Below are positions 14,101-34,170 of a DNA stretch of 64,000 nucleotides, piece by piece; the stretch's first letter is position 1; each line of letters opens with the position of its first letter. The stretch spans positions 9,765,983-9,829,982 of the forward strand of contig NC_086351.1 of the NCBI RefSeq assembly GCF_036324505.1, given 5' to 3'. The DNA is from Eleginops maclovinus. Its lineage: Eukaryota > Chordata > Actinopteri > Perciformes > Eleginopidae. Position numbers and translations under genes: made by a program. The notes under the pieces were generated by a model, which was not told where the DNA came from, did not search any database, and saw only the letters and a list, made by a program, of their open reading frames with translations.

Positions 14101-17100
14101 TTTCAAAAGGCGTACTTCCTTTTTAAAGTTTTGCACCACTCCATGTATGTTTTTATATGAATATGATGATTTGAATGAAGAGTAAATGGAAATACCAGAT
14201 ATAAAAACTTGTATTTCTCTCAGTATTCTCTGTGAGTTCAAACTTAATTGTGTATTTTCTTTCTGTGCAGGCAGTGCAGACCAGTTTGAGGAGATACTTT
14301 CTCAGTATGAGGAACTGAAAGTCACCCAGTGAGTACTATATTTAATTTATCTGGCCGTGTAATGACTTGTGCTCGGTGCAAGGGATTTTCCAAACACTTT
14401 GGTTTAATTGCTTCAGTACAAACAAATCACTAAAGGGTTGATTTGAAATCTTTCACTCAATGTCTTCATATTCCTAAATTATTCATCCTTTGCTTTATTT
14501 TTTCTGTGTTTTTCAGTGAGTTAGTAGAAGCTGCCCGTAAGGCTTTGATATCTCGGGTAGTGGAGCTCAACGACGACCGTTCAGCTCTTAAACTGGAGGT
14601 GATGTCTCTGCAGGAAACTGTCTCCCGATTGGAGGGGCGGATGAAGGAAAAGGAGGAGGAAACAAAGAGGTGCTGAAGATTGTTTAAGACATTTAAAAAT
14701 TGTAATGTTGATTGTTAAGTATTTGCCTCTTTTGAATATTGGATTGAATTTATTTCTGTTGTTTTATTAATTCATAGAATTCGGAAAGAACTGGAATCAT
14801 GCCAATCTGAGGATCCCGACGTAAGGAGGCATTGTTTTTTTTGTATCTATTTGTAATTCATGCAGCAAGAGTAGCACTGCATTAATGAGGTTTTCTCTTT
14901 TAATAATCCAGGAGCTGCTCAGTGTTTATTATGATTTAATAGCTTAAATCTTTCCAATCAGGCCTCTATCCCCACGTCCATGCGCAACTTCTCTCGTTCT
15001 GAAATGGCTCGTATGGTGATGGAGAAGAACCAATACAAGCAGCGTCTGCTTGAGCTGCAGGAGGCTGTGAGACGGAGTCAAACACTCAGGTAACTTACGA
15101 CTCAAACATTGTTCTACGTATGTTTTTTAAAGGTTCGAAGTTTATTTTAAAGTCAAGTCATGTACAGTTTGAACACAACAAATACAAATGTGTTTTTTCC
15201 TTTCTCATAGAGCAATAAATGATGAGAGGTTGACAGACAACAAAAGTGTTTGGAGAAAGTAAGTGTTTGAACTTATACTGCCTACTAATCCTCCCGTCAT
15301 CATCATTAATGTCCTCACCGCGAACAGAAGTTGGCTGGTAGCCTCAGAGGGTATGCCTGTTCTGTAATGTGCTGAGGGATGAGCAGACAGAAAGCTGCCT
15401 TGTGTTGTTAAATTATAGTTACCCTAAATAAATAGGGAATGCCAAGATGTGATGTTTGCCAGGTTACCTTGATTCTCTCTGTATACCTGTAATCAATATA
15501 CAAAAAAGGATATGATCAAGAAATGCAGCTGGGATATACTGTATCTCCGTAGCACTCGGCTTCCTAAAAAGTCAATAATATAACTTATTTATTTGCTGTA
15601 AAGGATCCTTAGCTATTTTGAATAGGGAATGTGTGGTAGCAGTGTTAGCTGAGCTTTACCAGCCTCAAGGGGAGGAATCTTTGTTGTTATACGGATTACC
15701 AATCAATATGTTGATAAAACCACAGTATAACGCAACTGAAATAAACAAGTGTGCTGTAAAATTACATTTTGGTAACATGCTGTAGTCAGACATACTGATC
15801 TTTATCAAATATTCATAATTGTTTGTTATTTTATTAAAGGTTCAACCGCTTTTTTGGCCTCACCAAGGGACCCTTAATCCCGCCACCTGCTCCTACATTT
15901 GACCGGCCGACTTCTCCATCCCTAACTCGCCCTCCTCTGGGGTCTCCACAACTGCCGGCTGTGGGTCAAACTCGTGCTGAGTAAGCCTGTGTTTCGCCTC
16001 GCCACTCTTCCATATGCTTGCAAATCAAATTTAATCATTAATATTAAATGATCAATCAAGCTGATTTAAAGCAGAAGCATTCTCTCTAGATCTGCTTCTC
16101 CTGCTGCTCTCTCCCCTCGTGTCAGGAGGAGAGAAATCTACAAGGAAATACGCTCCTACCTTTGGGGATCACTTGGAAAACGGCAGATTCACGGCTGGAG
16201 CAGAGCGCTGGCAAACACACAGGTAGTACAAAATCATACAAATATAAATGGAGAGGCAGCAATCTGAGAGGAAATGTGGAAAACAGGTTTTACAAGTCCT
16301 GAAAGTTTGGAAAATGGTTTGAATAAAACTTTACCTGGTGTGTCGTTTACACAATCAGTCATGTACATTCAAATATTTTAAATGAAACAATCCTGTAATT
16401 GTTTGTTGTCACCTGGAGCCTCGAGAACTGGATACATCTTAAATTGTCCTCCTTGAAAAAACCTTACAAACCTGTAAAAGAATGGGCTTTAATGAGTCTG
16501 AATTGTGCATTTAGTTACCATACAGCTTTTGTTTGAACTAAACCAATGAAAAATATATTGCCTTCTTACCAAATATCCCAGACACAAACATTTGTTTATC
16601 TGTTGTCATTTGAGGACTCCCACGAGCCTGTCCCAGAGCCTAAAGACGTGCCTGTTCTAATTCAGCTCCGACTGCTGGATCAGAGAGACTCCACAGCTAA
16701 GGTAGATCTTTTTAATGTGAAACTCTTCAGCTAAAGAACCTAGCTGCCTTTACTTTGCACTTGATGTGCATTTAAACTTGGTTCCTAACTTGTTTTACTC
16801 TTCAGATGAACTGTGCGGTTGCAGTCGCACCTGAGATCTCAGGAGAGGCCACAGTAAGTCTCTCATTATCCTGCTTAAATAAGTAGTCATTCACTAATTA
16901 CTATGTTTAATGCCATCCAAGCATAACTAACACTGCCCATGGACACGTTGTTTCATGCCGCTCATCTTTCCAAACTGCACATCCGCCCTTCTCTGCCAGT
17001 GTTCTGTGTGGGTAGTTTCTGGCCCTGCCTCCTGCAGTGACATTACAGTGATTGATCCTGCACGCTCCAACAAAGTACTGGATCAGTTCAACCTCCCCCC

Positions 17101-19995
17101 CACAGCTCCTGCCCTCTGCATCTGTGCTGTGCCGCCCATAGGTCAGTGCCTGTACAGCACGCTGCAACAGCCGCCTGCCTGCAGACAACTTATCTAATGT
17201 TTTCTGTTCTTGTACTCTCCCCTCAAACAACACTGATATAACTCTTGTAAATGAACACTGCTTTCTAACTTCCTTTTTCTTCCTGGTCTTGTTATGTCAG
17301 GAGACACTGCAGGAACTGTGTGGATTGGAACTCAGGAAGGAAGGTAGTGTATGCTGGAAAAACAGCTTGCTTCAATGAATTAAACTCTCTCTTGAGTATA
17401 ATGAATACTGGCGACACTTTCCCCCTGTCTTAATTCCCCCTCCTCTTCCTCCCACTGTGTGTCTCACAGTATACTGGTACACTCAGCCTCTGCTAGCAGG
17501 AGGCGCTGCCTGCAGTCAGTTTCTCTCACAGAGGGAGTCCATTCGCTCACGTGAGTTCTTTTGCACTGTGTTTTATACACAGTATATGTGTTATTATAAT
17601 CAAAATCAAAATCCTAGGTGATTTTGAATCATTTCTAAGTGTGGATAAGAATGGAAAACCTTTGTGTTCTCAGACTAATGCCACTATTCATTTTTTTAAA
17701 TATACAATTTAGATTTGAATTGAATAAACATCCTTTCAGCTACTGTACGTGTTAAACATGATTAGTTATTTACAATTACATGATCAACACCGGATACAGT
17801 AGCAATGTTTTAGCTTTGCAGCTTGAATACAATTCTGTACTTTTACCTTGTCTGGGATAGGCTTATATTGGTGTTAATATGAACTTCAGTCGTTCAGGTC
17901 TAGCAATGTTTTGGTAACATAATAGCAGACCTAGTCAAAATGTTGAGACAGATTGATTGACATTATCAACATCCAACTATTTTCTCTTAAATTTGAAATA
18001 TGTTTTAATAAATCCACATAAATAATAAGTTAATTTGTGGCCTCGTCTTCTGCTAGGTATTCTCAGGGTCATGTCATCGCTGGTTTGGCCAATGGGACTT
18101 TAGCATTTTTTTCACACAGTTCAGGTAATGTTTTATAGTCAAATCTTCAGTCAATCTATCTTTTATTTGGCATTCTTTGAACAAATTGGCAACTTGATCC
18201 TAGTGATGTAAGGAAAAAAGCAATGATTGCTGTGATTGACAGATGGCTGGAATCTACAGTCTCACTCGGTGGTGCCTCTCGGATCAAATCCTTTGCAGCC
18301 TATTCGCTGCTGCCTTGAAAAAAGTGGCCGCTTGTGGGTGGGATATTGGAACAAAATCCATGTGGTGGAAGTTGACAGCAAGAAGGTTGAGGTGAGAACC
18401 TGTGGGGGTACCTACATTGTCTGTGTCTTATATTCACGCCTGTCTTTAAATTCACCATCCTTTTTTCTTTTCTGACCTCACAGCAAACCTTCTCGGTCTC
18501 TGAACGCAGCGAGCAGCAGGTCCGTTTCCTGTGTGCCGGGGGAAGTGGTGTTTGGACATCCTGCAGACTCGACCCGATCCTCAGACTATTTGACTGGTCA
18601 ACGGGACGGCCGCTACAGGAAGTCGATTTTACTGCTTTGGTTACTAAAACTTTAGGTATTAAAATTGTATAATTTTCATTTCTTGCAAATCCAATTTAAA
18701 TTCAAATATAATGCATCATAACAGTGTTGTTCATACCTATGTTAGTCTTGAGCTGGAAAGTAGTTTCAACATGTGGTATTTGTGCACATTTTCTTCACAT
18801 TTTTTAAAGTTTTATAATCTATTTTATCAGCCTCTGTGTCTTTAAGAGTTTGTGCAACTTCCTCTGTAGGTGTGTCGCAGGAGTTCAGCATCAAACTAAC
18901 AAGAGGTCAACTTGCTAAAGATCCCAGAAAGAGAAATGATTTTAAGAGCCATGAAAATAAACCTTTCAGTGGATGACAATCCTAGAATTATTGTGTTTAT
19001 GCCTACATTACAATTTTGTTTTTAGTCAGGCATGTTTGTGTTGTCCCTGCAGCTCAGCTCACATGCTTCTGTCTCCCTTTGCAGGCCAAGCCTTCCTGAA
19101 CCTCTCACCTCTTCAGATCTCGTCTCTCGCTGTCATCTCTGGCCGCCTGTGGGTGGGCACAGGAGGGGGGGCCATTTTCACCATCCCATTATCCATAAGT
19201 GAGTTTCATTTAGACTTAAGAGTATAGACACTTGAATTGTAATTGTCAGAAATGTGCTTAATTGAGTAGTAACCACACCAATGACTTTCTCCAGCATCAG
19301 AAGCAGTTTCTATCCCATATTGCTCCATTGCATCAGCCCAGCTGTGCTACCATGGACATAGACAAGCTGTCAGGTTCATCATTGCTGCACCAAGTAAGAT
19401 ATGTCTCAAACCACACATGTTAGAATTTTTCAAGAACTTGTAAATTCAGGGTCTTATAAGGGTCTTATAATTTCATCGTTGCCCTGCAGGATGTTTAATC
19501 ATCCCTCCTGGCAGCACCACCATCACAAACTCTCAGCTTATCCTCAGTGGAGGAGAGGGTCACATCAACTTCCGCCTTGGTGAGTTAAAGGAAAATAACA
19601 TTGCAGTGTCAGATTGTTTTAAAAATGTTTGTAGAATTGGATTAGAGTTTTAAAACATTGATTTATTGGAATGATCAAATTATTATTGGTTGAATTCTTG
19701 AAGAAAAACTTTTCTTGCATGCCTGAACTGGGAACAATCAAAAATATAATAAAAATTCTCTAAGAAATTAAATAAATAAGATGTGTTTAGTTTCCGCATA
19801 ACTGTATCAAAACATCCAGGTCTCATAGTTCCAGTATCAACTTCCCAAACACATTTTTGCCTGTCCACTTTTACAGGGGACGATGCAAATGAGGAATCGG
19901 ATGATTTGTCCAAAACTACACCTCAGCAGTCTGAACGCAGTCAAATGATGATCTGGCTAAATCCCACCCCCTCTGTGCCCAGTCCTGCCCTCTGA
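11146..19995 (+). CDS. JIP3/JIP4 (MAPK8IP3/SPAG9)-family scaffold, probable third paralogue
   Basis: Coding exons: 11146-11244, 11640-11834, 11968-12088, 12251-12321, 12537-12601, 13150-13207, 13315-13484, 13649-13917, 14271-14328, 14517-14669, 14778-14820, 14962-15089, 15211-15258, 15840-15980, 16090-16222, 16582-16701, 16806-16853, 17000-17141, 17301-17343, 17470-17550, 18057-18124, 18243-18391, 18484-18655, 19085-19198, 19295-19393, 19490-19579, 19877-19995. They total 2,997 nt, or 998 residues, in one frame. Order: an RH1 domain ([15 protein letters not shown]), a coiled coil, an acidic linker with a Glu run, a leucine-zipper region ([20 protein letters not shown]), an RH2 domain ([20 protein letters not shown]), and a C-terminal WD40-like beta-propeller ([46 protein letters not shown]). 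Mammalian JIP3/JIP4 have about 1,300 residues; they link kinesin-1 and dynein to cargo, bind ARF6 and phospho-Rabs, and scaffold JNK. The exon ending at 13207 needs a weak GTGTGA donor, and the donor at 12602 (GTTGTT) is also weak. The JNK-docking motif looks degenerate. Confidence 0.85.
18870..18905 (+). CDS. Candidate 36-nt cassette exon of the JIP3/4-like gene
   Basis: An acceptor (CTCTGTAG) and a weaker donor (AGAG|GTCAAC) bracket 36 nt in the intron between the exons ending 18655 and starting 19085. Both flanks are phase 1 and the segment is phase-compatible, so inclusion would add 12 residues ([11 protein letters not shown] core) in frame. The insertion falls in the propeller, just after the conserved VTKTL. 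No mammalian counterpart is known to me; it may be chance. Confidence 0.3.
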
Positions 19996-21330
19996 CCCTG
20001 ATCATCTCAAAGTGCTGCCCTTTTACAATGAGATATGGACGGAGAAGACATTTACTGTACACCAGCAAAGCTAGAGACAACATTGAAAATGGTGCTTTCA
20101 TGGAACTGAATGAACCATTGTCTCAATGGGGCAGCAATATAAATATCCTCTAGGAAATATTTATATATATGATTGATGCTGTTTCATTCTTGTTTACCTC
20201 ATTCATTATCTAAATCTATCTTTTGACTGGATTATTCTGATAAGTGTTGAAGCCTTAATGTGTGTCTTCCTCTGATTTTAAAAATATTCTGTCAAACTGG
20301 TCAGTAATTCAGCTGCCTGATTAATCGCTGATTTTTACATTTGCACTAACAATACGTTGTGTTTCCCTGACAAAGAGCTCTCATTCATTTGCCTGCCATG
20401 CCATGCTGAGCTGTCATTTATATCTGCATGTTCCACCCTGGGGACGCTGGGTTTTCTGTCCTACGTATATGGATCATAAAGTTAAACATGGTGGCTGCTC
20501 TCTTGTGAACTGGAAACAGGCCTTGAACTTCTGTCAGCGTAAAGACAATCAGACACTTATCTCTGGATGCTGTATTGCATATTGTGAATAACTTCTTTGA
20601 TTGTGATTTGTTTTTTGCCTTTTCTTTTCAACCTTCAACCCCTCCACATATTTTATGGTGCATTAACAAACAACTGCATATTTTAAACGTGTATGTAAAG
20701 ACATATCTGCTATCAAAGATTCTAAATGAACAATTACAGTGCTTGTCTTAGAAATTATTTATTTTCTCAATGAGTATTATGTTTGATGTATAAGTCTTTA
20801 TTTGTTTTCTGTTTAAATTTGATTTCAGTATATTTTGTATAATGAGGGAGGTTATTCTTTCAAGTTTCCTATCCTTCCTATATTCCTATTTATGTGCAAT
20901 CACAAGTGTGTGTGCCCTTATGTTGATGTCTAAGCATCTCCTTATCTTTCTTGAAAAGAAAAATAAGGCTAGAGTGTTCCTTCTGAATCGACTGTGTGCA
21001 AACAGGATTATTGTCATTAAAAAAAGGCTTTCAATGGTTAATGGAGTAACTTTAATTCTGGTTGGTTTTACAAAAAGAAAGTCAACAAAATAAATACAGA
21101 AGATCAATCTTTTACATTACAGGCATTAGTGTAGTCCACGATATACACTTCAAGCCGAGAGGATACAAATGAGTTTTTGTCATGTGAACAAGGTGTGTTT
21201 GTGTAGAGAGCCACAAACGGCAGTGGCACTCCTTTGCTTCAGGCAGCTTGGCCTGCTGCCTGGTTATGGACAGCCCTCTTTGTAACAGTCTTTAGTCAGT
21301 CAGTCTGTTGGTATCTTTGCGCTCTGCTTC
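19996..21330. other. Convergent 3' UTRs of the JIP-like gene and tmem238
   Basis: The JIP-like 3' UTR runs from 19996. Sense-strand signals are ATTAAA at 21016-21021 and AATAAA at 21089-21094. On the minus strand tmem238 has ATTAAA (TTTAAT on plus) at 21051-21056. If both are used, the two mRNAs overlap by tens of bases. No other coding segment was recognised. Confidence 0.5.
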
Positions 21331-21660
21331 TTAAGTTGGGCTGCTGCGAGTCCTGGGGTTCCGTATCCTGCGGCTCAGTGAGCGTGCAAGGCGATCCATA
21401 GCTCCACCAACTGTACTCCCCAACTCCTTTCTGGAGGTCAGACCCTCTATGTTGCCACTGTACCACATGACCCAGCCTGCAAGGGAAAATAGCACCAGCA
21501 GGGCCCCTGTGTACACCAGCAGATCCCCAAAGTCTCGACCTTGGATCTCCAGTGGAGCGAAGACCCCCAGCAGCAGGGAAATCACACCCAGCAGGTCCAT
21601 GAGCACTGCGAACACCAGGGCCAGTTTACAGTGGGACAAGCCATCATATTTTGGTGCCAT
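21331..21660 (-). CDS. tmem238: TMEM238, small two-pass membrane protein
   Basis: One exon gives 109 residues starting MAPKYDGLSHCKLAL. Two strongly hydrophobic helices (about residues 10-35 and 45-68) flank the loop EIQGRDFGD, followed by a basic, Ser/Arg-rich tail. Pattern and length fit TMEM238, whose function is unknown. An acceptor-like TTTTTCTAG directly precedes the ATG on the minus strand, so the 5' leader is probably spliced. Linkage to ccdc106 and u2af2 mirrors human 19q13.42 and strengthens the call. Confidence 0.85.
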   Translation of the reverse strand: MAPKYDGLSHCKLALVFAVLMDLLGVISLLLGVFAPLEIQGRDFGDLLVYTGALLVLFSLAGWVMWYSGNIEGLTSRKELGSTVGGAMDRLARSLSRRIRNPRTRSSPT

Positions 21661-21750
21661 GACTAGAAAAAAAGAGTGGAGGATGTTATGAGGAAATGTC
21701 AGTCGGACAGTTCAGTTTAATAACAAAAACACGGACATTCTATAAAACAA

Positions 21751-22241
21751 TGTCATGATCCTTGTTTTCTGTCTGTTTCATGTTTTATTTTGAAATGTTT
21801 TCCCTCTGTTGTGTCATGTGTAGTTTTACTTCCTGTCTTTTGGTTTTCCTTCCTTCCTTGATTGTTTCATTGTTGCCACCTGTTGCCCTCGTGTTTCTGC
21901 CTCCCCTCCCCAGCTGTGGCTTGTGTTGTGATTAGTGTCTTTGTATTTAGTCCTGCTTTGCCTTGTGTTGTCTGTCAGTTCGTTAGCATCTTTCATGTGT
22001 TCAAGTCAAGTGTTTTTCATGCCCTGGATTGTCGTCTTTCATGTATCAAGTCAAGCGTTTTTCATGTCTTGGATTTCCCTATCGTCTTCATGTGTTCAAG
22101 TCAAGTGTTTTTCATGTCCTGGATTTTTCCTAACTTTGTATTTGTGTAAAACAGCTTTGGAATAAAGCTCGCCTTTTGTTTGTACCCATACCTGCCTCCC
22201 TTTGTTGCTGCACTTGGGTCCTATTTCCCCAAACCCTGACA
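21751..22241. mobile_element. Non-autonomous DNA-transposon-like element, 491 bp
   Basis: The segment starts TGTCATGATCC and ends AAACCCTGACA, giving short TGTCA/TGACA terminal inversions. It is flanked on both sides by AACAA, a possible 5-bp target duplication. Inside, a unit of about 36 bp (CATGTGTTCAAGTCAAGTG then TTTTTCATGCCCTGGATT) occurs three times, at 21994-22030, 22040-22075 and 22089-22125. It has no coding capacity. An AATAAA near 22162 and a T-rich, GC-poor composition are typical of dispersed fish repeats. It lies in the intron between the tmem238 leader and its coding exon. Confidence 0.65.
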
Positions 22242-22885
22242 AACAATGCACTTACCAATGGATTACCTTAAAAGTTATACTGTCAATATTATCTTGATAA
22301 CACTTATGTGATTAACATAAAGCAATGATTAAAATCATTACATTTTTTTCATGATAAATGCTATAAAAGGTTTGTTTGACATACAGGGTGCCCTTGATTT
22401 AAAAACAGTGGCAACAAAAAACGCTCATGAATCAAACAGCAGACCACATTTTGTGATATGTATATTTTGCAGTTTCATGTTTTGAGAGATTTTGTTTGTG
22501 ACTGCTCCTTGCATGTTTTTAGTATAAGGTGTAATATCTCAATGTTTGAATCAAGAAAGTAAATAATGGATTGTCACTATTAACACAAATTCCATGTAAT
22601 TTGGATTTAGTATGTTTAGACTCAAGGAAGTCTGACCCAACCTTCAAAGTTGATCGTTTTCACCCTATTTTTTAAATATAAAAAATATAGCAACCTGAAA
22701 AAGTACATTTCATTTGTACAATACTGGCCTCTGTTTCTTACATCCGCCCTGCTTAACAGGTGCCACACCTGACCCGTATGTTTCAACGGACTTCTTTTAT
22801 ATGCAGGAGAACTTCACAACACCGAATTATACGACACATGAGTAGCCTACAGACATTTTTATGGCAAACAAAATCTCAAGCTTAC

Positions 22886-23050
22886 CTGTTTGCTGATTAA
22901 ATGAAATTTAAACGCGATTACGATGGAAATCGTCCGTTTTGAGCATTTCCGGATCGTCTCTACAAAAGCCACAGTAAATAATGAAACCTGAGACTGCATT
23001 TCTTGCTCCACCTGTCTACCTGTCGACGCTGTAGTTGCAACATGCTGGTG
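22886..23050 (-). other. tmem238: Probable non-coding first exon of tmem238
   Basis: On the minus strand a strong donor (CAAACAG|GTAAGC) sits at 22885 and pairs with the acceptor just upstream of the tmem238 ATG, leaving an intron of about 1.2 kb. The upstream edge, and so the transcription start, is a guess. The interval up to the ccdc106 promoter (about 23050-23510) is AT-rich and holds an (ATT)n repeat. Confidence 0.45.
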
Positions 23051-23349
23051 CACATTTTTTCCTTTTTCAAACGTTATAATGTTTTTATTACGAGATAATT
23101 AGCACTGTACTGCAAATCAAAGTTATAATAGGAGAGCCTTCAGTGTTTGTATTATTATAATTATTGTTGTTGTATGATATGTATTGTCTTTTATTGAGCT
23201 TAGTTTAGTTTACATTGTGTTTTGTAAAGAGCCTCCTACGGATGCATTACTTTCAATAAAGTTTGTCAACTTTTAAATAATGATATACAATTTAAATAAT
23301 AATCACATCAGCAAATTGCACCGAATATGTAACTTCAATGCACACACAA

Positions 23350-23350
<1 letters not shown>

Positions 23351-23381
<31 letters not shown>
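23351..23381. repeat. (ATT)n microsatellite, about 10 units
   Basis: An uninterrupted ATT/TTA run in the gap between the divergent tmem238 and ccdc106 starts. Confidence 0.9.
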
Positions 23382-23384
<3 letters not shown>

Positions 23385-23509
23385 ATTTTATCTCTAAATT
23401 AATAACTTTCAGTAAAAAGAAAACCCTTGACATATGCAGTAATTAACTTTGACGAACAAAGCCTCTACTGGTTTTATGTAAAGCGTTTGCAAAAACAAGG
23501 TCATACATT

Positions 23510-23640
23510 TTATTACATCCGGAAATGACGCATACGTGTTGAAAAAAGAAAAGGGCGATAATTGTTATTGTTAGCTTGTTAGCTAGCAGGCGAACTGGAG
23601 AATGGTGATATGACAGAGTAATAACGTCCTATTACAAGTG
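23510..23640 (+). promoter_or_regulatory. Candidate ccdc106 promoter with adjacent ETS and CRE/AP-1-like sites
   Basis: CATCCGGAAATGACGCAT at about 23516-23533 places an ETS core (CCGGAA, 23519-23524) two bases from TGACGCA, a CRE/ATF-like half-site. This sits about 620 bases upstream of the ccdc106 ATG and has the arrangement of TATA-less housekeeping promoters. The start site and leader splicing are not determined. Confidence 0.45.
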
Positions 23641-24152
23641 CACGATTCAGTTATTACAAACGTAAAGTGGTATGTACCAATTTCTGCACAATACATCGGT
23701 AGCATTGCGATTTTAGTAATGTCTGAAAAACGGAATGAAACACTAAAGTGTGCAGAAAGGATGTTAATTGTATTTTTATTTTCGTAGCTAAATTCTTGCT
23801 AACGTTAAGCCAGGCTACGGTTGTAGCTAATGTTATGTCAACTCGCTTCCATATTGTCAGAGCACAGTCTGACCACTACAAACGTACACGTGTGTAATAC
23901 ATTCAGTTTTAAGGAGTCCGTATGAGCGTACATGACCAGAATATTAGCTTTGGTTTGCTGGATATCAAACCGACAGAACACGGAATGGAAGCTGGTGTAT
24001 TGTACATATTTATAAAAATGTTACATTAAGCACTATATGAATGCAACGATGTCATGTGTTCGGTGCATAAGTGTGAAATGTCCCAGTGAGTTCTTAAGCG
24101 GTGACATTTATTTTATTTTAACTAATCAAACATACTTCACGTCTGTTTTGAG

Positions 24153-26008
<1,856 letters not shown>

Positions 26009-27097
26009 GGAGAGAAGGACATGGGGGTTAACTGTGGAGAGAAGAAGCAGTTAAGTTCTGCTGCAGCAGGCCAGCTCACCTCCGAGGTTGGAGATGCCCA
26101 GAAGCAGGAGGAATTATTTTTGCTATCTCAGCATACAATGATTCTGCTTTGAACTTTATAATACTAAAATTAACAGTTTGCACATAATGCAGACAGGGCA
26201 GTCAGACTGTTCCTGTCGGTATCTTAACCAACAGACACACACACTCAGTTATGTCAGTGTTTTTCTTTACCTGGAGAAATGTACCCCGTATGATAACTGT
26301 CATTTTCAATATACTGTTTTCAATGGTTTATGTGTGAACAAAATGTCTCTTAACTATTGGGATAATAGAGGGGGATTGCTTCCTTCAATACTTAAATGTG
26401 TAACCAATTTAGCGTGTTCATGTTTTAGCCTCAATATTTGCCAAGACACTGACCTTTATTGATTGAACATCTGGATCAGTTTGTGGCCAGTAGTTGAATA
26501 ATTGATTGTGTGGATCATCACGTCTAAAAGATTTATGAGCCTTGCCGTTTTTATCACTATATTTGTGTGCACAATCCTAAACATATTCAAGCTCTTATTC
26601 ACAATGTCTGTTTATGTTAAAACGATGCTGCACTCAATAGATTTTGTAGGGATAAATTATTATTATTATTATTATTATTATTTTATACTGTATTTTTAAG
26701 ATATCATAATTTCCTTTTGTTAATATTGCTCTTTGTGTCTGTGCTTTATTATTTTGGGCGTTGACATTATAACCATTTTTAACCTTAACACTAACAGGAT
26801 TTGATGATGCAAGTCATGAAATACTTTTGGGTCACTTTATACCCTGAACAGCCACTGAGTTTGAATTAGGGAGTCATTTTGTCTGTCTGTTCCTTTCCAT
26901 TTATCCTGTTGTAAACGAGGAGAAAAAAATAATATTAGCAAGAGAAAGAAGTAAACATGTACTGACTGTATTAAAGACGAGTCCACAATTACTTAGTGCC
27001 GATTTACTTGTTTGTTCTGTTATAAAGAAACGAGTTGAGAATATTTTCCGGCAATTTTATAAACTGAGCTTGCATTAATAATATTAATGTCAATAAA
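26009..27097 (+). other. ccdc106 3' UTR with poly(A) signal
   Basis: AT-rich trailer with a canonical AATAAA at 27092-27097 and an earlier ATTAAA near 26969. It contains the short (TTA)n run listed separately. No coding segment. Confidence 0.55.
26657..26684. repeat. (TTA)n microsatellite, about 9 units
   Basis: Uninterrupted ATT/TTA run inside the presumed ccdc106 3' UTR. Confidence 0.9.
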
Positions 27098-27329
27098 TCT
27101 GAATAACAGCGATGGAAATTAGTGTTTACTTAATATGTTTCAGACGCCCGATCCAACGTTAGGGGTTTAAATGCAAAATAACACATTTATTCCACCTTCA
27201 ACAACATATCTTGAGCGGACTATAATGAAACTTTACTTAATGTGAAAAGAATCAAATAAGGGGCAATTTTACTTATCTTCTGTGTTCTTATAATACATCC
27301 ATGCGTTGAAGGATGGGGTCTTTATCACT

Positions 27330-27888
27330 CACCGGAAACCTGACATTCATCAACTTCCGGTGTCACGGAGTGCCTGGAAGACGGAGCAAAAAAGCGGGCA
27401 TACCGAAATCGTTTTTGTTTTTGCTAGCCACCAAACAGTTAATTGGGCAACATTTGACTCGTATAGTCAAACAACTTCGCTTTGTGGACCTGTTCCCCCT
27501 CTGGAATTTGCATCTGGCTTAAAAAAATAATCATTCATTCGTGTTTCGTCCTAGCTAACGAGCTCCACACGAGCAGGCCTATTCTTCTGGACTTTGCTAC
27601 AAGCTAGTTAGCTAACGTTAGCAGGCTAACCCATGCGAGCACGTTTTCTTTCTCAATGATTCTGTCTGTTACGTTCTAAACCAATACTACACCGCGTATG
27701 CGTGTGCTAGGTAACGTGTTTTGGTAGTTGTGTGGTTAAGTGGGTTACACGTTGAAGCAAACTTACGTTTGCTACATCAGCGAGGCGCTTGCTTTTAAAG
27801 TGTTGTTCACTTTGTTGCTAGCTTAAGCTAGCCATCGCTAACTGAACAACGCAGTAGCTGAACGCGCATCAGCCTTCAACTCACAGAG
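27330..27888 (+). promoter_or_regulatory. u2af2: u2af2 promoter and 5' leader with paired inverted ETS sites
   Basis: CACCGGAA at 27330-27337 and its exact reverse complement TTCCGGTG at 27355-27362 form an 8-bp inverted pair of ETS-type sites with a 17-bp spacer. The 27.3-27.9 kb interval is enriched in CpG relative to its surroundings and has many TAGC/GCTA repeats. No TATA box was seen. The start codon at 27889 is the first of the conserved MSDFDEFERQL protein. Confidence 0.5.
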
Positions 27889-34170
<6,282 letters not shown>

